Of a DNA stretch of 64,000 nucleotides, positions 45,987 through 57,871 are shown piece by piece. This DNA is from Gossypium raimondii (taxonomy: Eukaryota; Streptophyta; Magnoliopsida; Malvales; Malvaceae). How positions within the stretch are numbered: the stretch's first letter is position 1; every line of letters begins with the position of its first letter. Location: NCBI RefSeq assembly GCF_025698545.1, contig NC_068569.1, forward strand, positions 21,452,001-21,516,000, in the 5' to 3' direction. Position numbers and translations under genes: made by a program. The notes under the pieces were generated by a model, which did not search any database, was not told where the DNA came from, and was given only the letters and a program-made list of their open reading frames with translations.

Positions 45987-47220
45987 TTATTTTAATTTTC
46001 ATAAATACATACTTATATACATTATATCTTATACCTTATATTATTTATATATCTTTATATGCGCATTTTAATTTCCATATCTATATACTTTATATCTTAT
46101 TTATTTATATATCCTTGTATACATATATTTTATATATTTTATAATGCATACATGCACATAATATATATATGTACGTTTTATTTTTATAAAACATATACAT
46201 ATACCTACCTTTATATTTTATATATTTCATAACTTTATACATATACATAAATGTACACATACATATTTACATATATTTTTACGATTTTCACATTTTCATA
46301 ATTTTTGCACACACATATATCTTTTTACTTTTTTTTATAATCTTATTCATTTATTTATTTATTTCATTTTCATTATTGATTTCAATGAATGCTTTAATTT
46401 TATTTGCTTGTATACATTGCTATTTCAGTATGTTATTGATTTGTACTTTGTATTTATCTTATCTTGGTTGCAATTGCTCGTATTATTTTTTCACTATTGT
46501 ATTCAATATCGCCTTGTTACGAGTATTAACATCGTGTTTTATTATTTTATGTTAGATTAATTTATTTCAATGCATAAATTACGATTTTTAAATAAGTAAA
46601 ATCTCGTATTTAGATTTGAGAAGGTCGTACCCTAACTTACTGGGTCTCGATTTTCACAATAAATAAATACACGAATCTTTTCAAACTCAAGTTTTAAATG
46701 ATCTCGGGATTTGAAAAAAGAATCGCGTCCTCACTTACTGGTTGTGATCTCGCTTTTAAATCTGAGATAGCTAAAATACTTTTTAAATAAGCATTTTTTT
46801 GCGTATTGGGAATTCGAGATATTGTGTCCTAACTTACTGGATACGATTCTCTTTCTCGATTAACGTAAAATATGCTTCTTTTCCCAAAAAAATTTAATGT
46901 TCAATACAAAGATCGTATCTTTAAAATTTTTCCAAGTTTTCAATTCTCGACATCAAGACATTAACTAATCAACTAGGTACCAATTTTTGGGCGTTACGAG
47001 GGTGCTAATCCTTCCTCGTACGTAACCGACTCCCGAACTCATTTTTTTGAATTTCGCAAACCAATCTCTTTGTTTTTAATAAAATTAAATTGTTTATTAA
47101 AAACAATCTCTTTTCAAGGTGATCCAATCACACCTTATCAAAAAAGATTGGTGGCGACTCCTATTTTCGTTTTTAAAATTCAAGTCGACCCCGTTTTTTT
47201 ATCCAAAACTGGTGTCAACA
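44620..47220 (+). repeat. 3' LTR of the Ogre-like element (2601 bp)
   Basis: Starts tgtacaaccc and ends ggtgtcaaca, followed by the TGAGC duplication. It contains an (AT)n run near 45950-45980 longer than in the 5' LTR. It shows what the 5' LTR looked like before the solo-LTR insertion. Confidence 0.95.
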
Positions 47221-47282
47221 TGAGCTTAATTGTTTTTTTTAATTGAGGACTTTTTGTACCCTTGAACTTTTACAGCAACTTA

Positions 47283-48600
47283 TGAAGCATCTTACCTGAG
47301 GCTTTCACCGACCCATGATGGAAGCTTATTTGGGGTTTTAGAGGTTAATAGTGAATTAAGTTATTCTTATGGCTTGTTTTTCATGGGAAAATCTTGAAAA
47401 ATGAAGGAAGGGTGAGAAGACATGAGTTTTAGTGCTATATGCATATTTTGTGAGTGTGCTATTGAGGATATAACTTATATTCTCGGGAGTTATTTTTGGG
47501 CTATTTTGACTTGGATGGATCTAATAACTAAGGTTGATAAGTCTAACGAGTTTTTTAGTTTTGAGTTTAGGAATTAGATGGCTTTGAATATGAATAACAG
47601 AGATATGTTGTTTGGGTCCGTTTGTTGGGAACTTTGGAAATAGAGCAATGCTTTGTTATTTGATGAAAACTTTGTTGAAACTGAGAGCATTATGGATAGA
47701 AGCTTGCGTCTTAAACATGAAGTTGTTTATGTGTTATAGATGGCATCAAATGTTATAGGGAATGATAAGAGGACATGGAGAATGATTCGGTGGGTGCCAC
47801 CTCTTGATGGGTTCATGAAAATCAACTCAGATGGAGTTTATTAAGGTAGGAATGGGCTTTGGCAACATCGCGTGGGCCTATGAAGGACATCATCAGCAAT
47901 TGGATATGGGGTTATGCAAGGAATATAGCAGGGGCGATGCCAAATAATTATTTTAGGAGTTCGAAATTAAATTATTATTTTTATAATTATAAAATGTAAT
48001 TTTATTATTTTAATCGCGTATATTTTTATAATTTTAAAAGATTAAATTAAAATTTTATCAATTTTAAAGGGTCAAAATATAATTTTATTTTTATTAATTT
48101 AAAACTTAAAAAATTTTAAAAAATCTAACTGAATTTTTTTATTTTAGAGAGAATTGGGATCAGTCAGCTCCCCTAACTACGCCCATAGAATATAGGTTAC
48201 TGTAATGTGTACGATACTAAACTTAGGGGAGCTTTCGATGTGCTTGATAAGGCAAGGAAGATAGGTGCTCGTCGGATTATTTGGAGCTTGGCAACTTAGC
48301 GGTTGTTAATCAATAAAGGAGATGATTAGATGATAGTAATGCTAATGCTTTGCTTCGACGTATATGGTAGGAAGGGAATGGAAGGTGGTTATCCAGCCTG
48401 CTGACAGAAAAAGTAACTTTCTAGCCGACGATTTAGCTACTTTTGCTACAACTCTTTGTCTTGGGTTCTGTACACTAGCTATTTCTCTTGATGGAATTCG
48501 GTGGGCAACGGAAAGAGATTGTTCTGGTCCAACTATTCCTAGACTAGTTTTGATGTAATTTGCTATTTTTCTTATATTTTGCATTCTAACATGATATTTT
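47283..48600 (+). mobile_element. LINE continuation: zinc-finger/RNase H part, degenerate
   Basis: Near 47450 a C-x2-C-type segment (AICIFCECAIEDITYILGSY) resembles the zf-RVT region. Near 47820 KINSDGVY matches the start of a plant RNase H (K-I-N-x-D-G). After a small insertion, GAFDVLDKARKIGARRIIW (about 48230-48290) and SNFLADDLATFA (about 48410-48450) are the later RNase H blocks. Stops and shifts are frequent. This is the 3' continuation of the LINE seen at 32200-33219, in the same orientation. Confidence 0.72.
47929..48187. mobile_element. Small hAT-like non-autonomous element in the LINE RNase H, TSD GAATATAG
   Basis: Begins caggggcgatgcc and ends ctacgcccata. GAATATAG directly precedes (47921-47928) and follows (48188-48195) it. 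The LINE RNase H reading continues across after removing it. CAGGGGCG-type ends and an 8-bp duplication fit hAT. Confidence 0.75.
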
Positions 48601-48823
48601 TAATATACATTATCTTAATGTTTGTATTTTTAACACTTTTTTAATAAAATAAATATTAAAATTATACATGAATTTTGATTCAATGTGTAATGTTATACAT
48701 GAATTTTGATTTTGTGTGATTTTATACATAAAAATTAAAAAAAATTATAATTAAATGACTATTGTGTAGTTTATCTAAGTATTAAATGTGACATAATCTC
48801 GTAAATTATATTAAATTATTAAG

Positions 48824-49634
48824 AGTGAATTACATCAACAATCACTCAACTTTTAAAAAATAATAAATCGGCAACTAATATTATCGAAAAGTGATAAACC
48901 AATATCACTCATTCACATTTTTCGTTACAAGCTTAATAGGACAGGAAACATGGTAGTTAACTAGATGACGTGGCCAGTTAACTTGCCACGTTAGACATTT
49001 TCATGTCATCCCTTTTACACGCCACTATTAAACAACAAAAACAAAAGGAGAAAGGGAGGCTTTTTCACTATTTTTCTTCATCCTTCTCGGATTTTGAAGT
49101 CTTGTTCAAAGCTTTGAGGTCTTAATCTCATGATTTTCAAGGCCTATTGAGAAATCTAAAGTGAGATTTGAAAAGAGACAAAAATGATTCATTTGGTAAT
49201 GACGGTTCGTTGGAGAAGGCATGAACGACGGCAACTAGAGTTAAGGAAAAAAAAAGAGACAAGAAGAAGAGAAGAAAAAAAAGGAACAGGGATTCAACAA
49301 AGTTGCCTGGGGCACAAAGATTCAAAGGGACAACAACGAACTGGGTGGTGGCTCCACCTTGGAGGAACAAAACGTCCATAGACTATTTCTTCTCTTCTTT
49401 TTCTCTTTTTCTTCTTCTATTGCCCAACTAGAGCTCTTAAATAGGGTTGTTTAAATGACAGCTAACCCTCCAACTGATCGGTTAATGACAGCAAAGAGGC
49501 AATTAAATGCCATGTCACTTTTTCATCACGATTGTAACAGAAAATACATGGTAGGACTGATTTGTTATTTTTTGAAAGTTAAATAACTATTTTATCATTG
49601 AGATCAAAGTTAAGTGATTGTTGGTATAATTTAT
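48824..49634. mobile_element. Inverted-repeat MITE-like element (Mutator-like?)
   Basis: gagtgaattacatcaacaat + cactcaac at the left pairs with ggataaattataccaacaat + cacttaac read from the right. Flanking 9-mers aattattaa and taatattaa match at 7 of 9 positions. No transposase. An antisense/sense ORF pair inside (about 49137-49380) looks fortuitous. Confidence 0.6.
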
Positions 49635-49635
49635 C

Positions 49636-50674
49636 CTAATATTAAATATGCGAATAAGATATTAGTGCGCCAAGTCTTTATCCACGATCCTTTCATTTTC
49701 CAACCAACTTATGAAAAATTTCCTACTCTCACTGTGTTTCTGTTTCTCTCCAACTTTCTGGCGATCCAAACAAACTAATTAAGGCCCCGCTTCATTACAG
49801 AACCCGCCTTTCTCACCATTTTCCAAACATTCATTTTCCCTTCATTTTTCTCTCTTTCTTTCCGCGGTGTCTGCCTTTCCCCAACGGTACGATCCTTCGT
49901 TTTCGTTTCCCTTTTTGATGCGTTAGATCTGTTATTTGCTTTCTTCATTCATTTCAGTTCTGCAGTGAATCACTGCCTTTTTCTTAGATCTATCGTCTAA
50001 TTCTATCATTTTTTGTCCCTTTACCTTATATGGATGTCTCTTCATTGATTTTTTCTGGTGAGATTTTTAGTGTTAAAACAGTTCAATGTGGTTCGCTTTG
50101 CTTTTATTTTTCTTGTTTGTTAATTAAGGAATTCTAAATAAATTAATTTAGTTCAATTAACTCTAATAATTTTCTCCTTTCTTTTTCAATCTTGTTTATT
50201 TATTAATATAGAATGTTACAATATCAGGAAAAAAATAAAAGGAAATCTAGTAATTTTATGTAAATTCTTTTTCTGCATTAATTGTGTACATAAGTTGATC
50301 CAGACAGGTAAAACAAATATTATTGTATAACTCAAAAATAAACAATTGGAGTTGAGTTGATTTCGTGTTTAGCCATCATCGTCACAAAAATCATTAGCTG
50401 GTCTGAGTTACAAACTCGTATTTTTATTATATTCATGTTATTTATAGGAGTGTCTTTTCAGCATGTCTTTGTACACTTTTACTAGCATTTTTATTTGTGA
50501 TTTCAATAGATTTGTTGTTTTTCGGGTTTTTTCTTCCTTATTTGTTGATATTATTTTTGTAGAATTTGTTGCTAACATTTTTGGAAACTCTTGGACAACC
50601 TATCAACATGGATGGATTACTTGAAGAACGTTGAGTGATATCTGTAAGGGTTATCACTTTCGAAAAGATATAAG
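49636..50674 (+). promoter_or_regulatory. Promoter and 5' leader of the nucleotide-sugar transporter, with leader intron and uORF
   Basis: A pyrimidine-rich leader (about 49720-49886) ends at a GTACGA donor (49887). The acceptor TTTTTGTAG precedes 50563. The second leader exon contains a nine-codon uORF (ATG 50608, stop TGA 50632-50634), about 40 nt before the main ATG. The transcription start is not determined. Confidence 0.6.
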
Positions 50675-53294
50675 ATGGCTCCAACTAATAAGGCTGAAAG
50701 AAAAGCAGTTGTAGATGTGGCTGCTTGGATGTTCAATGTTGTCACTTCTGTTGGAGTTATTATTGTCAATAAAGCCTTAATGGCTACTTACGGTTTCAGT
50801 TACGGTAAATTCCTTTTACGCTCTTTTTAATTGCTCTCTCCCCCCCCCCCCCCGCCCGGTATCTTCTTTTACGCTACAAACAGTTATGTTGTGGCTGGTA
50901 ATAGTTCAAATGAATTTGGAATACTCTGTCAAATTCTCTAATCTTTAAGACAAATGTATGGAATCATAGTGGTGAGCTACTGTGAATCTGCACTTGAAAT
51001 GAAAACGGATAAGAATAGTTTACTAAAGTTAAGTGATGGTTTAACAGTTGTGAACATTATGGTGGAATGGTTCTAAAAGTTTGAAAATTGAGATCGTGGA
51101 GTAGTAAGGCTGCAGAGCAGATGAGCGATCTTACAAAAAAAGAACTGTAGGATTGGCCTCATCATACAAAGAAATGAGCATGAGGTTCAAGCTTAGAATA
51201 TGTTGGTGTAGGTTTGTGGGGGTCGTAGCTTATAAAAGGTGGAGATGGTGAGTAGCTTGGGCTATGATGACCTTCCCCACAGACACCTCCATTTAATCTG
51301 TTCTAGAAGGAGAGGAAATGGATCGAAGTAGTGGAAAATAATTCAAAACCAAAAACAATGTTATCACGGTTGCGATGAAGAGGAAACTTCGACTTGGTAG
51401 TAGCTTCGGATTAAGCGTAGGATGATTGTGATGCTGGTATAATAATCATCTGCAAGTAAATAAGCTAAAGATTTCCTGGATTTTGTTACTTCATGAGTAT
51501 TCTAATTATTCTAACTGCAATAAGGATGTAATAAACTGTCATTAATTCCATTGTATTTGATTGAAAATTGTTCCAGCCACAACATTAACAGGTTTGCATT
51601 TTGCTACCACTACCCTGATGACAGCTGCTCTAAGATGGTTTGGATTCATTCAATCTTCTCATCTCCCCTTGTCAGAGCTTTTGAGATTTATTTTGTTTGC
51701 TAACTTCTCTATAGTTGGAATGAATGTTAGCCTGATGTGGAACTCTGTGGGATTTTATCAGGTAAAATTTTAGCATTTGATAAATTTTACGAGTTGTGTT
51801 TCTCGTATGATCTGGAAATAACAGATTCTCTAATTAAATGACAGATTGCTAAACTGAGTATGATTCCTGTATCCTGCTTTTTGGAGGTTGTGATGGACAA
51901 GATTCGGTACTCAAGAGATACAAAGTTGAGCATAGCTGTTGTTCTTCTGGGAGTTGGTGTTTGTACTGTCACTGATTTGAGCGTTAATACCCAAGGTTTC
52001 ATAGCTGCCTTTATTGCAGTTTGGAGTACTTCTCTGCAACAGTATGTAAGTTAGTAATTCCTCTGCATATAAATTGAAGCTTCTAACATTTTGAACTGCA
52101 GTATCATTTAGAACTTAAGGTAATTATCATTTTATTGTTTTGTATTTCTGCAGTATGTTCTTCACCTCCAAAGAAGGTACAATCTTAGTTCCTTCAACCT
52201 ACTAGGATATACTGCTCCTGCACAGGCTGCAACTCTGTTGCTATTAGGTCCATTTCTGGATTATTGGTTGACAAACAAGAGAGTTGATGCCTATAATTAT
52301 AACCTAGTATCTCTGGTAAGTGTTCTATGCATTTGTATTCTTTGCTTTTATGAGTTTTGTGCATGATGGTTGTTCTTCCTATCATTATAGAACAATATTT
52401 ACTTGTTTCAGAGTTCCTATCAGAATCTTGTTTATGAACAAAGTTGATTGTGGTCATGGATGTGTTCATGTGTATAATGGAATTCATGCAGTGACCTAGA
52501 GTAATATTTAATTTGCAGTGCATATCGTTCTGTCATTGCTTGCTTATCTGCATGCATCTCCTAATACCACTTAGATTTCATATGGTGTCTTACACCTTCT
52601 AAAACATCTATTCTCTACATGAATTTACGCATGCGTAGTGGAAATATTTTTGTTGAGTTCATTCCTATTGAGGAAATCATTTAATATTTGATATGATTTA
52701 ATAACATGTAGCGTATATCAAGAGATATACTCTCCTTTCTCTATTTAGCTGCTCTGTAAAATTGACCCAGATCGATATAATATTCGAGTTATAGGTGCAC
52801 TTTTGCTCATTCCAATTTGGTTCTGCTGCTTCATTTGCAGCAGCCTGCTCTTGTTACTTTCCGCAAGGTGCTATGAATGCGATTCCAATTATAGCATGTT
52901 CCAGGAAATAGTTCCTCACTACAGTTCTTGTTTTGTTTTATTTTTTTGTTTTTTGTCTTTGCAGATGTTCATAATTCTTTCATGTACTATAGCAGTAGGA
53001 ACAAACCTCAGCCAGTTCATCTGCATCGGCAGATTTACTGCAGTGTCCTTTCAAGTACTCGGGCATATGAAGACAATCCTTGTGTTGATCATGGGATTCT
53101 TTTTCTTTGGGAAAGAGGGTCTCAACCTGCATGTGGTTCTAGGCATGATCATAGCTGTGGCCGGAATGATTTGGTATGGAAACGCTTCATCTAAGCCTGG
53201 TGGGAAGGAGCGCCGGAGCCTCTCTGTCCCTATCAGCAGACAACAAAAGCATGCTAGTTTCTCGGATTCTAATGAACACGACGGTAGTGTCTAG
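50675..53294 (+). CDS. Nucleotide-sugar transporter, URGT (UDP-rhamnose/UDP-galactose) type
   Basis: Five coding exons: 50675-50804, 51577-51761, 51845-52045, 52154-52315 and 52965-53294; total 1008 nt, 335 aa, stop TAG. All introns are GT-AG. It is a multi-pass membrane protein with about ten helices of the TPT/NST superfamily. Motifs: [19 protein letters not shown] at the start, [33 protein letters not shown] with the KT-group signature, [34 protein letters not shown] near the end. A hydrophilic, Ser/Lys-rich C-terminal tail (from KPGGKERRS) follows. KT-group members of this type in Arabidopsis (URGT family) exchange UDP-rhamnose or UDP-galactose for UMP across the Golgi membrane, feeding cell-wall pectin synthesis. 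Substrate for this copy is inferred from family; close relatives could prefer another sugar. The gene looks intact. Confidence 0.9.
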
Positions 53295-54601
53295 TTCTCC
53301 ATGTAGGATAATTTAAGCATACAAGAGTAGCTGATTTCATATAAGTTAATTGGTTATCCATGATTTCAGAAAAACCAACCATAATTTTAAATCAATTTTT
53401 TATTCTGATTTTTTGTAAGTCTTATTCTTTGGTATATTTGGTTCACTCAGAGGGAATGTAACACTTCCAATAGGATTAGATACTTTTGCCTTTTCAGGAA
53501 TATAATTTATTTAAGTATTTTTCAGGTAATTTTAGGAGTTGAAATATTCAAATAAAGTTATTATTATCTTTTATTTTAATTTTAAATTGCTTAAACTTAT
53601 TTATATTTAAAATGTTTACCTCTATAAATAAATAAAGATGGAGCCATTTAATAAGCATCCCTTTATTAATGGCTCCACATCATTTTAATAATAAATGAGG
53701 TGGAGCCATTTAATAAGCATCCCTTTATTAATGGCTCCACATCATTTTAATAATAATTAGTTCAAGTCAGCTATGAGCAAACCTCATAAGCAATGACCAG
53801 ACAGGCGTACATGAGCAAACCTCGAAGGAAAGATTCAACACGAAGATGAAGTGATGAGGAAACTATTAATGCTGCATTTTACACTAGAATATTAAGAGAT
53901 CAAATACAAGGAATATTGTGGTCCAAAGAAAACGATGAGGGATTATCCTGGACAAATCAGAAAGTAAGAACAACCTCAGCAAATACCCAACCTTACAGGA
54001 GTCGGCAGTACACTTTACTATTGTTTCGTACCTGTTCTTATCTTTGTCGCTGTATATAAATAAAAAAAAATCCTATTTCTTCCTGTAATCCAAGCTCATC
54101 TGTTTTCAGAAGAGACACTAACTGAATCCTTAGTTAAATTGAAAACTCGTAATGTGATCGAGTCATCCATCAAGGTTTTTTTTCTTAATAAAGGAAGACT
54201 CAATTTGAGAGTAGAATAATATGTCAGAAAACGATACTTTATTTGAGAATAGAATTTTGAATTCTCACATCTAGACCAACTCAATTAAGCCCAATGTGGG
54301 AGCATCTTTAGAGTTTAATTGAAAATTTACTATAGCTGAAAATATGGCAAACCAACACAAATTCCAAAGACAATTATCATTCAAACCAAATTAAAAACAT
54401 TTAATCTAAAAATATTCAGTAAAGCAAGTATTCCTAATAGCAACCGATAAAGACCCAACACTACTACAGTCTTACCACTTGTCAAGAAACAACAAAAAAA
54501 AATCACATCCAAAATTTGTCTTCGTGCAAACAGTGCTTACATTCAAGGAAATGAACACTCTGCAAGACTACATCAATTTTTCCAAAATATATATGAAGCC
54601 T
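53295..54601. other. Convergent intergenic region
   Basis: It lies between the 3' ends of the transporter (+) and RPS18 (-). It holds the tandem hairpin repeat listed separately and AT-rich DNA; no gene recognised. Confidence 0.5.
53640..53761. repeat. Two-copy 62-bp tandem repeat with internal palindrome
   Basis: The unit begins tggagccatttaataagcat and contains ttattaatggctcca, its inverted partner. It occurs twice in a row, almost identical. Each copy can fold into a hairpin. Confidence 0.9.
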
Positions 54602-56398
<1,797 letters not shown>

Positions 56399-56479
56399 AA
56401 TGTGAGGAGATTTGGGGGTAGATGAGGGAAGAGACTCTGGGGGACTACTTATCTGAGGAGAATAACCGTGGGAGCCAAA

Positions 56480-56489
56480 CTAGGGTTTT
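56480..56489 (-). promoter_or_regulatory. Telo-box (AAACCCTA) upstream of RPS18
   Basis: tagggttt at 56481-56488 on the plus strand reads AAACCCTA towards the gene, about 85 bp upstream of the ATG. This motif is common in promoters of plant ribosomal protein genes. Confidence 0.65.
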
Positions 56490-56499
56490 ATACATTCAC

Positions 56500-57600
56500 G
56501 ATTCTAGGTTTTTTTTGGGTGAGTGACATTTGCGTTTTCTTATTTTTATTAATTTTTCAAAATAAAATATTCATTTTTCTTATTTTTTTTAAATTAATAG
56601 TCCGCTTGACCGAAAGAAGTCAATTGTTTATTTGTTTTACACAAATTGAGTTTCAAAACATATATACTCTGAAAATGTTCACAACATTTTCAAACTTTTA
56701 TTAAATTTTTAGAACAATGTGCTTATAATTTTAAATTTTATAAATAGGGTTAAGAGATTTTAAGTATTTAAAAAAGTAAATTAAATAAAAAAAGAAGATA
56801 AATGTTAAATTTTCAAATTTGCTTATCAAATAAAAAAATACAAAATCAATGTATTAAATATTAACACTAAATTTTTTATAAATAATATATTTGGGTCTGA
56901 TGCGAAAATTATGAACTTTTTAATGTTTGAGTAACACAAATAAAATATTTTCGTTGATTATTTTTAAAAAATCACTTTGCTGATAGTAATATTAATATTT
57001 CGAATGTTAATATTAACTGAATTAAATAATATATTTTATAATTAAAATATTAATTACATAATTCTCAAAATTTTAATTTTTTAATTAAACCCTACACGTA
57101 CTACTTCACATCTCTCCTTTTTCTAAATATTTTATTGCACTCTCTTAAAAGTATATATTACTCATTGAAACCTTCTAAAGTATTTTTTATACCATTTTAT
57201 TGAATTACGTTAATTTTCCAGAATAATTTATACAATTATGTCTGTTTGGAATTGAAGCAAACCATTTACCGATCAATAATCGATCCTTTTTGGTTGTTAT
57301 GAAATAGAACTGAACCATTACAGTTTTGGGGGGCCTTAATCTTATAGATGACGAATTTCACAACTAAATACTCAAAATTTAATTTCATTTACTCTCGAAT
57401 TTAAAAAAAAGAAAAAGAAGATTAAGCAACGAGGTTAATAATATAAATAAAGCAGCCAAAAACAATGACTAAACATTTTATGTACTGATATATGCTGAAG
57501 AAAAAACTGAATCATCCAATCAGTTCATCATTCTAATGAAATAAACTAAGTTAAACTGAAATTAAATATCGTAATCCGACAAACAAATCGAAAACTCAGT
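56500..57600. other. AT-rich intergenic DNA
   Basis: Between the RPS18 promoter and the GIGANTEA 3' end. No feature recognised; 57600-57871 is likely GIGANTEA 3' untranslated region. Confidence 0.5.
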
Positions 57601-57871
57601 CTAAATATCTTACAAAGCTAAGCTTAAAGCAAAGTAAGATTAGACACATGAAACCTCAGTGTGGCATTTTTATCATACACTAACCTTGCTTGAAGAGTTT
57701 CATGGCATTCAAAGCCTTCATCCTCATCCCCTAGGACTACTCGATGAGCTGCATTTTCTGCCCCAACCATGTGGTTCAAGCAATTTGAAGCAAGTCTAAG
57801 TCTTCTTTGTATTCTCAGTTTTAAAAAAAGAAAAAGGGTATTTATACTGATAATCCGAAAGTTAATCGATG

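Larger units (their letters stand above)
34762..47220 (+). mobile_element. Non-autonomous Ogre/Tat-like LTR retrotransposon, complete ends, TSD TGAGC
   Basis: Both LTRs, PBS, ORF1, 3' UTR satellite and PPT are present. The element is bounded by TGAGC at 34757-34761 and 47221-47225. Excluding the nested solo LTR and its duplicated target, the 5' LTR is 2603 bp and the 3' LTR 2601 bp. The internal region is only 4297 bp: no protease, RT, RNase H or integrase is present and gag is reduced to 16 codons. Long LTRs, a tRNA-Arg-type PBS, an extra ORF before gag and a tandem-repeat 3' UTR are Ogre/Tat features as described for this lineage. It must have used enzymes of a full-length relative. Confidence 0.9.
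33236..47267. mobile_element. Foldback-like element with long, internally repeated inverted ends (host of nested Ogre-like element)
   Basis: The left end agggtgtaaaaagccctcaa (33236) and the right end in reverse complement, ...aagggtacaaaaagtcctca (47261 inward), are inverted repeats. They continue through caattaag, ggtacttgaactttcaa and aaactttttcaaaaa for several hundred bp once the Ogre-like insertion is skipped. Each arm is made of about 90-110-bp sub-repeats (left at about 33240, 33330, 33420), the hallmark of foldback or some Mutator-like elements. Between the arms is a very AT-rich core of attataaaaaatt palindromes and two copies of a segment with gtgtcacaacacggcgtg-like sequence (about 33525 and 33788). 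Flanks 33220-33235 and 47268-47282 share an imperfect ~15-bp direct repeat (ttttacag...aactta). Confidence 0.72.

Noticed and set aside
49137-49381. 80-residue ORF with a hydrophobic stretch and an overlapping opposite ORF
   Set aside because: Inside an inverted-repeat MITE-like element; no homology or gene structure.
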